Positions 22,181 through 32,248 of a DNA stretch of 60,000 nucleotides are shown one piece after another. The stretch's first letter is position 1; every line of letters starts with the position of its first letter. Under the pieces are notes generated by a model, which did no database searches, had not been told where the DNA came from, and saw only the letters and a program-made list of their open reading frames with translations. Source of the DNA: Takakia lepidozioides (taxonomy: Eukaryota > Streptophyta > Takakiopsida > Takakiales > Takakiaceae). The translations under genes were made by a program, and so were the position numbers. The DNA lies in NCBI GenBank assembly GCA_030704615.1, contig CM060731.1, positions 89,076,756 to 89,136,755 of the forward strand, written 5' to 3'.

Positions 22181-23540
22181 AGATTAAACTCAAGATAGCT
22201 GAGAGACAAGCCCTCTATAAAGAGTGCTGCAATTTGAAAACCAACAGAGAATTGTGGGCGAGGTACTACCAGCTCCGTACTTTTCCAACACCACCCATAG
22301 TTCACACCTGGCACTTTGAACAGCTCCTCTTACACCCATGTGAGAGGAGGCAAGGTGTGATCTGGACCATTGTAAGAAAACCCACATGGTATTACAAATT
22401 TCACACTCGAATGACACCCATACGGTCAACGGGTGTTGACCAAGATAATGCATATGGGGCATTTGACATGAGTGTGAAATGAGTCATGGAGTGTGAGGTT
22501 AGTGTGAGATGTCCTACAGGAATTTGGGGCAACTATATGGCGTGGCACATTGACCATCCAGGTGGAAGATAGATGGATGAAATGACTTCCACCTCTATTC
22601 AACATGCCTTGGACGACATAACACATAGACTTTTGTTTAGAGAATTTAAAAGTTCAAAAAGGTTATTAGGGTTATGGGGTCTGCATGTAGAGGGCTGTGG
22701 GACTTGTAGTTTTTCTTTGCCAGCTCGTTTAGAATCTGAATGCCCACCAGTGCAGGCCATCCATTTAAGTTGATGCCAAAATGCATTTTCATCCAAACAT
22801 CAAAGCTCTCAAAATAGACAACCTCAAGTAAAATGAGAAGGAGATCGGCAGAACCGAAAGGGCATAGAATTCTCTTCAATGTTGAACACTGCCTGCAACT
22901 ATTGGCTATAACTTGCCCTCTGTCCTGTCACATATAATCCCTTTGGGAACCAGCAATCCAAAAAGATGCACTGCTCATGCAGCTGACGACAATATCGTTA
23001 TGAGAATGTCACACTATAATCAACAATGTACAACAATTGCTTTGAAAAGCTATAGATAAAACTACCACATGTCGTCTCAGAGATTTGTGAGCGCCAAAAA
23101 TGTCAATCCCATTTCTGTCCAGTCAACCGTGACCCCTCACAATGAGACAGTCTGAAGTTGAGCTGAGCACAAATTTCAATCTCTACTAGTCCAACCGTAC
23201 TAGAGAAATATCCAGTGATCCTCAGACAAGGTTTTCTTCACCACCTTACAAAAATTGTTCCCAATGACTCCCTCCCTGTCCACATTGTTGCTTGATGTCG
23301 AGAAGCTTGGACAAAGTGCCTTGCTCTTTGTGACTGGCTCCCTTTGAGACAGCAGGGTTTTTTTTTACGGGTGTACTTCACTCACAACCGTCTTTTTTAC
23401 ACTGCGTCCGGGATATCAATGATCGCCCCAGCCTGAATTTTGCCCCACCCTATCAAGCGCCAGTGTTTTTTAGCTAGTGCTTTTCAACTCGTCTGTTGAG
23501 GGCCCCACTTTCTCCCCTCTACTGGTACATGTCAAAATCA
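22181..23540. other. No gene seen; GTGTGA-rich block, then unidentified sequence
   Basis: 22280-22520 contains repeated GTGTGA/TCACAC words like those at the left end of the same insertion, possibly subterminal repeats. The remainder, to the start of the PPR-derived array, has only short frames without recognisable domains. A T-run lies near 23360. Confidence 0.4.
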
Positions 23541-25244
23541 CTCCAAGAGCCATAGTGTTGGAAAACTGCCTTCGCATCCTTGATGCTCCCACATTTGGCA
23601 TACATGTCCACGAGGGCACTGTCCAGAATCACAATCAGGTACAATTCCAGCTTTGACAATGAAACCATGGACCTGATCTTCCCTTTTCCAGAGCTGGCAA
23701 GCTTGCCATTGATGCTCCCACATTTGGCGTACATGTCCACGAGGGCATTATTTAGAATCATCAAGTACAATTCCAGCTTTGACAATGAAACCATGGACCT
23801 CTTCCCTTTTCCAGAGCTGCCAGGCTTGCCCTTCATGCTGACACATTTGGCATACATGTCCACGAGGGCATTGTCCAGAATCACATCAGGCATAATTCCA
23901 GCTTTGACAATGAAACCATGGACCTCTTCCCTTTTCCAGAGCTGGCAGGCTTGCCCTTGATGCTCCCACATTTGGCATACATGTCCACGATTGGCATACA
24001 TGTCCACGAGGGCATTGTCCAGAATGACAATCAGGTACAATGCAAGCTTTCACAATGAAACCATGGACCTGATCTTCCATTTTCCAGAGCTGCCAGGCTT
24101 GCCCTTGATGCTCCCACATTTGGTATACATGTCCACGAGGGCATAGTTCAGAATCACATCAGGTACAAATCCAGCTTTGACAATGAAACCCTGGACCTCT
24201 TCCCTTTTTCCAAAGCTGCCAGGCTTGCCCTTCATGCTGACACATTTGGCATACATGTCCACGAGGCATTGTCCAGAATCACATCAGGTATAATTCCAGC
24301 TTTGACAATGAAACCATGGACCTCTTCCTTTTCCAAAGTTGGCAGGCTTGCCCTTGATGCTCCCACATTTGGCATACATGTCCACGAGGGCATTGTCCAG
24401 AATAACAATCAGGTACAATTCTAGCTTTTACAATGAAACCATGGACCTGATCGGAACCTTTTCCAGAGCTGGCAGGCTTGCCATTGATGCTCCCACGTTT
24501 GGCATACATGTCCACGAGGGCATTGTCCAGAATGACAATCAGGTACAATGCAAGCTTTCACAATGAAACCATGGACCTGATCTTCCATTTTCCAGAGCTG
24601 CCAGGCTTGCCCTTGATGCTCCCACATTTGGTATACATGTCCACAAGGGCATAGTTCAGAATCACATCAGGTACAAATCCAGCTTTGACAATGAAACCCT
24701 GGACCTCTTCCCTTTTTCCAAAGCTGCCAGGCTTGCCCTTCATGCTGACACATTTGGCATCCATGTCCACGAGGCATTGTCCAGAATCACATTAGGTATA
24801 ATTCCAGCTTTGACAATGAAACCATGGATCTCTTCCCTTTTCCAAAGCTGGCAGGCTTGCCCTTGATGCTCCCACATTTGGCATACATGTCCACGAGGGC
24901 ATTGTCCAGAATGACAATCAGGTACAATTCCAGCTTTGACAATGAAACCATGGACCTGATCGGAACCTTTTCCAGAGCTGGCAGGCTTGCCATTGATGCT
25001 CCCACGTTTGGCATACATGTCCACAAGGGCATTGTCCAGAATCACAATCAGGTACAATGCAAGCTTTGACAATGAAACCATAGACCTGATCTTCCCTTTT
25101 CCAGAGTTGGCAGGCTTGCCCTTGATGCTCCCACATTTGGCATACATGTCCACGATTGGCGTACTTGTCCACGAGGGCATTGTCCACAATCACAATCAGG
25201 TACAATTCCAGCTTTGACAATGAAACCATGGACCTGATGTTCTT
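23541..25244 (-). repeat. Satellite-like array made from a PPR-gene fragment
   Basis: About 13 tandem units of 123-130 bases. The anchor word CATGTCC occurs at 23603, 23732, 23855, 23980, 24128, 24254, 24378, 24508, 24637, 24762, 24887, 25017 and 25145. Read on the minus strand, a unit encodes VHGFIVKAGI.PDVILDNALVDMYAKCGSI, a typical plant pentatricopeptide-repeat segment. The lower-coordinate edge runs on into SIKDAKAVF. Unit lengths are mostly not multiples of three, so the frame shifts between units and no long PPR protein exists. From 23999 onward the array repeats with a period of 508-509 bases (four units), a higher-order repeat. Two units carry a 19-base internal duplication. The array is not a functional PPR gene. 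Confidence 0.85.
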
Positions 25245-25264
25245 CTTGCTGGCCGCCACTGTGG

Positions 25265-26773
25265 TGAGAACCCTGTGTTGGTGGGACAGTATTGTACCCC
25301 ATGGGCTTCACCCTAGATGTTTGGGAGGAGTCAGCTTCCTATAGGCCTAGATGGCAGTCAGGGGAGGGCCGGCGTGTGCAGCTCCCTGTGACGTTCATAG
25401 GAGGGGTTGCGGTTGCCCAGCGAGGCAAGATGCCAACACTGGCAGCATGCACAGCTGCAGTGACTTGGCCTGGAGAGTTGTTGGATGACAACATTCATTC
25501 AGAGGATGTGTCATCCCCGGGAAAGCAGGATGACATGTATGGTATGGCGGAGTTGCCTGTCATGGTTGCTCACACTCCATTGTGTGGCTCGAGCAAGGAT
25601 TTGCAGCGGGTTGCTGATTGTCGTGTGCGACAAGCCTGGGTAGAGGCTTTTGTACCGTCAGGAGAGGAGGACAGTGCGGGGATTGCACCAGGACCACCTC
25701 AGTTGTCACCATTGGATACCACACCTATTGTGTGGCAGTGTCCGGATGAAGGCATTTGCCTTTTGGACTTGTTTGGCGGGATCAGCACCGGATTGGCTGC
25801 TGTTCTACAGGCAGGTGTACGAGTACGGCGTTACTTGTATGTGGAGAGGGATGAGACTGCACGACGCGTCTCACTCCGTCATGTTGCTCAGTTGGTGCAG
25901 CAGTACCCTGAGTTGTTGCCGGTGTCTGCGGTTCGTGGATATCAGCAGGCCTTGCCAGCATACATCTCTTTGCTGGGGGCGCAGGATTTGGAACGGGTTG
26001 GCTTCATTGATTTGGTAATGGAAGGTTGGCCCTACCAAGGGCATTCATCAGCCGGGCATGGTAATGGATTGCGAGACTCGAGGTCGGGTCTGTTTTGGGA
26101 GATGGTGCGGGTTTTGCGCCACTTACAGCTTCATCAGGCTGTATCTCCAGCATACATCTTGGAGAATGTGCCACTGATGGGCGCTTCTCGGGCTAGGGTG
26201 ATGGCCAGTGTACATCAAGTCCGGTCGTGGCTTGGGTCAGCAGTGTTGTTGGATGCAGTTGCAGTGGGGTCACGGGCTCATCGTCCACGGTTATGGTGGA
26301 CTAACTTGAGGCCACCTGCACTGCTCAAGCGTGCATTTGATGGGGTGCAGCGGCCAGTACACCTCACAGTGGAAAGCATTTTGGACACAGGGAGGCAGTC
26401 TCAGTGTGTGAGACACGATGACCATTCGCCTTTGGTAGTGGTCAACAAGATGGGTCAACCACGAGTAGCACTACCTACACTGCTCAGCTTCCCAGGATCG
26501 CATGCTTTCCGGGATAGTGGACCTGGCCTCTTGTGGGATGCTCAGTTGCAGCAATTAGTGGAGCCTAATGCCGACGAGCGAGAGCGGGCTATGGGTTTTT
26601 CCACTGGGACCACGGCGGTGCCTTCTCTTTCTGAGGCATCACGTCGTCAGGTGTTGGGGCAAGCAATGGATCTAAATTGCTTGACCTGGATTATCAGCTT
26701 GGCTATGGCTGAGCAACGTAGAGTGCGAAGTGCACTTCCCTTGACGGTCTCTCTGCCTACCGAGACGGTATAG
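25265..26773 (+). CDS. DNMT3-like cytosine-C5 methyltransferase domain of a gypsy polyprotein (copy A)
   Basis: An open frame from about 25292 (the element itself resumes at 25265) encodes a methyltransferase with motifs in unpermuted order. Motif I is LLDLFGGISTGLAAVLQAG (from about 25759), followed by YLYVERDETARR (II). The motif IV region is GWPYQGHSSAGHGNGL, motif VI YILENVPLMG, the motif VIII region HRPRLWWTNL, and a late block LSFPGSHAFRDSGPG...ERERAMGFS. The layout and the 'LF-GI-TGL', 'ENV-MG' spacing resemble DNMT3 rather than permuted DRM. The catalytic Cys of the PCQ motif is Tyr here (residue 248, codon 26033-26035), while copies B and C keep TGC, so this copy should be inactive. 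The N-terminal 120 residues continue the protease-distal part (LPVTFIGGVAVAQRG). The frame ends at TAG, but the same frame continues into RT. Confidence 0.85.
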
Positions 26774-28198
26774 GCAGTGAGTGGGGGCGAGCTAGTGAGG
26801 ACCACGGGGTGTAGACATCCATGGCACACGTGGGAGGTGCTCGAGGTTCAGAGGGAGTTGACAGCCAAGGCGGTTGTGATGGATGAGGTTGGGGATTCTT
26901 CTCGGGTTGAGGAGGTCCTCAAGGATGAGATGATGGGGCAGGATGAGGCTTTCTCATTGACTGAGCAGGCAGGGAGTACTGCTCATGAGGTTGCGGCATA
27001 GCAACCACGGGACGCGTCTCCTACCTCTAAGTCTGCTGGACTTAAGGTTGCAGTTATGGAGGACAATTGGGAGTCTGACATTGGACCCATTGTCACTGGA
27101 GGAGAGAGACGACGTATACGGCGGTTCCTGAGGGCTTACATGAATTGCTTTGCCTTCAGTTTGAAGGATTTGGGAGCACTGAAGGGTTAGGAGATTCGTA
27201 TTGAGTTGGCCATGGATACGCCAATCTTTTGGAGACCCTATAGATACAGTGACATGGAGAGGTCTTTGATTCAGATGAGGACTCAAGATCTCTGGGAGGC
27301 TGGTTTGGTGGAGCTCTCTGGTGAAGAGTATGCTTCAGCCACGGTGATGCCAACCAAGAAGGATGTCTATGGCAATTGGACGGAGAGACGTATGTGCGGT
27401 GATTACCGGCCTGTAAATCGTCAGACCAAGTCCGATAAGTATGCCATGCCCACACCGGAGGAGATCTTTGATGCCATTGGGCATGCCAAGGTCTTTAGCA
27501 CTTTGGACTTGCGGTCCGGATATCACCAGTTGCCGATCAAGGAGGCAGACAAGCAGAAGACGACATTCTGGGGGATCAATGAGCACGGGAAGGATTGCCT
27601 ATATCAGTGGTGATTCTTACCATTCGGGCTTAAGAACGCTCCTGCAGAATTTCAGAGAGTCATGGACAAGATTCTAGCAGGGGTGGATTTTGCTCGGTGC
27701 TATATAGATGACATCATCATCTTTAGTGCTACGGTGGAGGAGCACGAGAGACACCATCAAGTGGTGTTTGAGCGCTTGAGAGCGCACGGATTGAAATTAC
27801 ATCCGGGGAAGTGCAAGTTCTTCCACAACCAGATTGAGTATCTGGGCCACATGATATATCCTGGAGGATTGGGGGTGCAGCAGATTAAGGTAGAGGCCAT
27901 TGCACAAATTCCATGTCCCACGGATGTGAGCCGAGTTCGAGTTTTCATGGGGTTGACAAACTACTATAGACGGTTTGTCAAGGGATTTAGTGCTATTGCA
28001 AAGGCTCTAACCAAGCTGACCAAGGTAGACCAGGAGTGGCAGTGGGAAGATGAGCAAGAGCGAGCTTTTCAGGAGCTCAAGGCGAGGTTGACCTCGGCGC
28101 CCATCTTGAGACGACCTATCAAGGGGCGTCCCTTTCAGCTGCATACAAATTGGAGCATGCTGGGGCTTGGAGCGGTGCTCACACAGGTGGATGATTAG
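26774..28198 (+). pseudogene. Reverse transcriptase of the methyltransferase-type gypsy element (copy A)
   Basis: This is in exactly the same frame as the methyltransferase, interrupted by single stop codons (about 26772, 27000, 27188, 27612 and 28196). In order: an acidic linker (26777-27001), an RT leader, then RT with [44 protein letters not shown], the catalytic CYIDDIIIFS (near 27700), LHPGKCKFF, YLGHMI and a thumb with FMGLTNYYRRFVKGFS. All are standard Ty3/gypsy signatures. At 27188 copy B has CAA where A has TAG. The fusion of methyltransferase and RT in one frame is the notable feature. Confidence 0.9.
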
Positions 28199-28220
28199 GG
28201 AAGAGAGTTCGTAGTGGCTT

Positions 28221-28535
28221 ATGCTAGCCGCAAGAAACAATGTTGCAGAGTCTAAGTACAGTTCATATGAGGGGGAGTGCTTAGCTGCAGTATGGGCCGT
28301 GGCACACTTCAGGTGCTATCTATACGACAATCTCTTCACTCTTGTCACGGATCACCAGCCACTCAAGTGGTTGATGGAGTCAGACAATCTTACGGGGAAG
28401 CTTGCACGGTGGGCACATATTCTTCAGGAATATGACTTCCAGGTTGTGCATCGACCGGGTTTGGTCAATAGGGATGCGGATGGATTGAGTCGCAATCCAT
28501 GCACAAGCCAGCAGGATGACACTAGAGCTCGGTGA
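28221..28535 (+). pseudogene. RNase H domain of the methyltransferase-type gypsy element (copy A)
   Basis: One base out of frame with the RT, so a single indel separates them near 28205-28220. ECLAAVWAVAHFRCYLY, VTDHQPLKWL, LARWAHILQEYDF and NRDADGLSR are the usual gypsy RNase H blocks, including the Glu and Asp metal ligands. It ends at TGA (28533) and the same frame continues into the integrase after a second TGA. Confidence 0.88.
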
Positions 28536-28586
28536 CATGGTGAGACGGACGAGGAGATGGTGCCGAGATGACATGCATCTGCATTT

Positions 28587-29667
28587 TTGTGTATCTTAGC
28601 ATCGGGAGGTCAGGTTGGACCTACAACAGGGATGACTGTAGACGGAGTGTCTGAGGACCCTGAGGCTAGTGATGAGTCAGGTGGTGCCAGAGATATACAT
28701 GAGGATTCGGTTGTGTTGGACTACCACCGCACTGGAGACACGACAGCTAGTGTGACTGCCAAGGAGAGGGATCGGATCCTGCAACGAGCCAAGAGGTTCA
28801 AGTGGGAGGGGATACACCTACTTCGAGTGTGGGAGGATGGTCGGGTGAGGATCGTGCCTCACCCAACACAGCGTGCACGGTTAGTGCGGCATGCCCATGA
28901 GGAATTGGGGCATTTTGGAGTGCGACGCACTCATAGTTTACTGCAGGGGCAGTATTGGTGGCGTGGTATGCACACAGAGGTGCAACAGTTCGTGGCTAGG
29001 TGCATGGTGTGTGACAGGGTGTGTGCTTCATTCAACGCCCCTACACCACAGTTGCATCCTTTACCTATCATGGGATTGGGCTACAGGTGGAGTCTTGACT
29101 TCGCAGGGCCGTTGCCATTGACGATGCGCCACCACAGATATGTGTTGGTGATGGTGGAGCACTTCTCCAAGTGGATTGAGTTGGTTCCATTGCCTGACAA
29201 GGCTAGTGAGGGGGCTGCGTATGCATTCTTGGATCATGTGCTTAGCCGATTCGGTGCTCCAGCTGAGGTACTCACGGACCAAGGGAGAGAGTTATTGGGG
29301 GAGTTTCAGGCTTTGTGTGATAAAGCCTTGATAGACCACTGTACCACTTCTCGGGATCATCCTGAGGCCGATGGCTTGGCAGAGAGAGTGGTGCAGACGG
29401 TAAAGAGGGTTTTGCGTAAGTATGGCTTGCAAAAATGACATCTAGGAGATTGGGATCTTCAGGTACCTTGGCTAGCCATGGGCTATAGGTTTAGCAAGCA
29501 AGCATCACTTGCCTCCTTCTCACCATATTTCTTTTTCTTTGGCCGAGAGCCAGATTTGCCTACGTCTATTCGCAGGGAGGCTGCAGTAGTCCTCAACCTT
29601 GATGATCCGGATGTGTGGACACAAGCATGTGCCCAGCGGGTAGAGCTGTTCAAGAGAGTCATATTGT
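28587..29667 (+). pseudogene. Integrase of the methyltransferase-type gypsy element (copy A)
   Basis: It begins with a variable linker, then an H2C2 zinc-binding module (HEELGHFGVRRTH ... CMVCDRVC). The DDE core follows: SLDFAGPLP with the first Asp, VLTDQGRELLG with the second, and HPEADGLAERVVQTVKR with the Glu. TGA at 29436 interrupts it. The frame then continues with a C-terminal region (FFFGREPDLPTS) to 29667. In copy B a PHD finger lies further along; copy A lacks that segment and passes straight into the ACTAG minisatellite, so it is 3'-deleted. No chromodomain is seen. Confidence 0.87.
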
Positions 29668-29880
29668 GATGGACTAGTGGCAGCCTAGTGATGGACTAGT
29701 GGCTACACTAGTGGTGGCTAGTGACAGCCTAGTGGTGGACTAGTGGCTGCACTAGTGGTGGCTAGTGGCAGCCTAGTGGTTGGACTAGTGGCTGCACTAG
29801 TGGTGGCTAGTGGTTGCACTAATGGCAGGACTAGTGATGCACTAGTGGTGGACTAGTGATAGACTAGTGTGTTGGTGTGC
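29668..29880 (+). repeat. ACTAG minisatellite in the 3' tail of copy A
   Basis: A nearly exact unit of 44-45 bases is repeated about three times and then degenerates. Each unit is itself built of four 10-12 base words of the form TGG...CTAG (for example TGGACTAGTGGC). A shorter, degenerate equivalent occurs in copy B at about 31870-32000 on the opposite strand. The element ends 61 bases further on at 29941. Confidence 0.8.
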
Positions 29881-29941
29881 AGATGTGTTGTGTGGTTTTG
29901 GACAGCGATGTAGTTGTGTAGCGATATGTATGCGCACGACA

Positions 29942-31369
29942 AATTATATGCGGAGTTTGAACCCTTCACCACTTCAATATCATACCCGTAAGGTAAAAAA
30001 ACCTAATTTGAACCACTTTCTAAAATGGACCCCTAGAAAAATACATAAAACCAACCATATTCGAACTCTGAAATGCGCTTTCATTATGAGTGCTCCTGAT
30101 TAGGTCACGTGCTTGGCGAGAATGGTAACTGCAGTAAACCTTTTAACTCAGAGATGATCATAATGACAACACTTAGTGGATAATTTAATAAATACTGACG
30201 GTCCACATTTCAAATATTGCTGCACAGTTTGAGAGAAGTATTAAGTCATATTTGGGAACGTCTTTGAACAGTTAAGGTGTTAAGGGATCACATGTCATGA
30301 TCATTGATCATGTTTGAGTTTCATCTTGTTCAGTTTAGTTTTTTACACTCCACTCGAGTAGTTCTAAGCGGCTCGTGGTGGGACAGTGGTGGACCACCAT
30401 GCATATCGAGATGGACAAGTTCAATAGTTCGAACTCAGTTTACTAGGAGTGAAAGGTTTACTTTATATAACTACACGAGCAGTTTGCTGCTAGGACTTGA
30501 TCACATTTGAGTACAGATTACTCAGTAAAGGGTTTAAAAGCCTGCACATTAAGAACACTGCGCTGTCACTATTGGGTTGATCTTTGGTCCGGAATAGGTA
30601 CTCTACTGGCCCACAATGGGTATTTTATGTGTTTTTCTTTTTGAATATTCATTACTATTATGCTTTTTGTTATTTATTTTTTGTTCTTTTGTAATAAATT
30701 TTATTTGTATTTGCCAACGTTAAAAAAAAATATCAGTAACGAAGATGCATCTCTCAATTTTGCTGTGTTTCTTAAATGAGCCAGAATTGGTTTATCTACC
30801 TTAGTTCACTACACACTAACCAGTAAACTTAGGCTATTAGCTATCTATGTGTATAAAATGTATATTTATAATATAGATGATAGCATACATATCATATACA
30901 TCAATTGACTTTAAAAAGTGCACGGTGTTACGTGGTCCAGCACGGCGGTCGCAAGGTGCCACGTAACATCGCGTGCATCATTTTTCATATTTTAGAATTT
31001 AAAATTTTTAATGAAAATAATATTTTCTCAGAAAAAATTGATGAAGTGCCTCTTACCACATGGCGCGGCGCGGTGTAGTTTGCATGATTTTATATTATTA
31101 TTTATTAACTTAAAATAAATAAAAATAAAAATAAAACATCAATATAAAAACCGTGATGAATAGCATCTCACTACGTGGCGCAGTGCAGAATACCGTGCAT
31201 TCATCCATGGTTACACTACATTTTGAAGTCATGGTCGCAACTTTTCAAATTGGAAGATCAGTTATAAGTATGACGTTTTATGGTCAATGCTTCTTTGAGT
31301 CATGATTTTAGTCATGAAATCCATGACTTAAAAACATAAAAAGTCATGAAACCATTTTTTGGCGTAGTG
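29942..31369. other. Right arm of the CACTA element (no gene)
   Basis: AT-rich sequence with islands of a GC-rich word related to CACGTGGCGCGGTGC near 30930-30975, 31065 and 31175; its inverse occurs near 10495-10510 in the left arm. Close to the end, AGTCATGA-type words recur four times between about 31293 and 31351. Both patterns fit subterminal transposase-binding repeats. No coding region is visible. Confidence 0.6.
31348..31369 (-). repeat. Right terminal inverted repeat of the CACTA element
   Basis: Read on the minus strand it starts CACTACGCCAAAAAATGG. It is flanked by AAT (31370-31372), identical to the left flank. Confidence 0.75.
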
Positions 31370-31614
31370 AATTGTGCTTCTACTGTAAGAAGGCATGGTA
31401 CAAGAAGATTGCTTGTGGTCTTTCGGTTAAACACCAAGCCGGGATTGGAAATCCCATAGAACCAGTAACCAACGTTACAATACACATGGTCAACCTATGT
31501 CGGAGACCAGAGGTGGAAGTAATGGTGATAACTAGAAGCAAAGCAAATGATCAAATTCAAGAAGAAGAAGAATCCGAGGAAGAAGAAAATGACACCATTC
31601 CACTGAACATTTGA
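31370..31614 (+). pseudogene. Retrotransposon gag, 3' segment
   Basis: Continuation of the gag at 9757-10206. Counting one copy of the AAT duplication, the reading frame crosses the empty site without a break, and the first residues are CFYCKKAWYKKIAC. This is a third zinc knuckle whose His is replaced by Tyr. A short linker, VITRSKAND and a Glu-rich end (EEEESEEEE) follow, as in gypsy elements just before the protease. The stop is at 31612. The downstream protease and pol are missing; copy B of the methyltransferase element begins nearby. Confidence 0.75.
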
Positions 31615-31800
31615 TGAGACCTTGGATAAGGAAAGTAACTACATAAAGAAGTTGCAGAATCCATTAAGCAGATGCAGACGGGAACTATTCTTGCTCATGA
31701 TTTCTTTTTGCTATTTTTTCCCGCTCATGGCTCATGCCGCTCTTGGTTTATGGCTCATGAAATAGCATCCCCCTTCGAAAGTTGAAACAACTATGGGAAC
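31615..31800. other. Junction sequence with polypurine-like tract
   Basis: On the minus strand, just beyond the end of copy B, the sequence runs through CTTTCGAAGGGGGATGCTA. This is a polypurine tract followed by TG, as seen in front of a 3' LTR. A GGGAAC direct repeat lies at 31679-31684 and 31795-31800. The owner of this tract is unclear. Confidence 0.3.
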
Positions 31801-32248
31801 TGTCGTGCGCATCCATATCGCTACACACAAACAAAAACATCGCTGTCCAAACCACACACAAGGTGCACAACCACATCACTAGTATACCCACTATTCCACC
31901 ACTAGTCCACCCCTAGTCCACACTAGGCTACAACTAGTCCGTCCAGGCTCCACTATGCTGGCCCACTTAATGGCAGTCACTAGTCCACACAAGCGCCCCC
32001 CTAGCTGGTGCTTAGGTCCCTCTAAGTCCAGTAGCCACAAGATGTGATAGTGACATAGCCTTCACTAAGTCCTCCACCACATTCCTACACCCTCAAACTC
32101 GATAGATCAAGAGGCCGGTGCAAGAGTTGCCCCATCGTTAGTCGCCGTCTTGCCAACCTGTGAACTTGAGCTGGGATCTCATGTATTGACTCCTATGAGC
32201 TTGCCTCCGCATGTCTTGTTAGCTCCTCCAGTCATGGTTCCACTGCCA

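Larger units (their letters stand above)
14685..25264. mobile_element. Insertion splitting the methyltransferase element; left end CACTA-like
   Basis: The homology with copy C breaks at 14685, where the sequence starts CACTAATACAGAAACCGG, a CACTA-type end. It resumes about 870 bases further along the element at 25265. The insert holds a minus-strand gene pair of CACTA-associated type (15695-19563), LINE pieces, and a PPR-derived satellite. Clusters of the word GTGTGA/TCACAC near the left end (14715-15150) and again at 22280-22520 may be subterminal repeats. I could not find a right end reading TAGTG. The true right boundary is therefore uncertain, and the 25264 end may reflect a later deletion. 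Confidence 0.45.
10207..31369. mobile_element. CACTA (En/Spm-like) transposon, 21.2 kb with nested insertions
   Basis: The left end begins CACTATAACAAAAAAAAA at 10207. The right end, read on the minus strand from 31369, begins CACTACGCCAAAAAATGG. The flanks are AAT on both sides (10204-10206 and 31370-31372), the 3-bp target duplication expected for CACTA elements. The sequence outside the two ends joins into one continuous gag frame, which independently supports both boundaries. If the retroelement at 10618-29941 is removed, only about 1.8 kb of CACTA sequence remains (10207-10617 and 29942-31369). The carrier was therefore a small, probably non-autonomous element that later received other elements. 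Terminal repeats are imperfect beyond the first 5 bases. Confidence 0.8.

Noticed and set aside
23541-25244. CRISPR-like array because of regular spacing
   Set aside because: The units abut without unique spacers and encode a PPR fragment; the context is eukaryotic.
23519-25259. A functional PPR protein gene
   Set aside because: Units are mostly not multiples of three, frames change between units, and only one fragment of a PPR gene is repeated.
25292-26773. A host DNA methyltransferase gene merely adjacent to retroelements
   Set aside because: The same domain sits between protease and RT in three copies, and in copy A it shares a frame with RT.
30294-30312. CATGATCATTGATCATG near-palindrome as a functional site
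   Set aside because: A short isolated hairpin in AT-rich sequence, with nothing to support a role.
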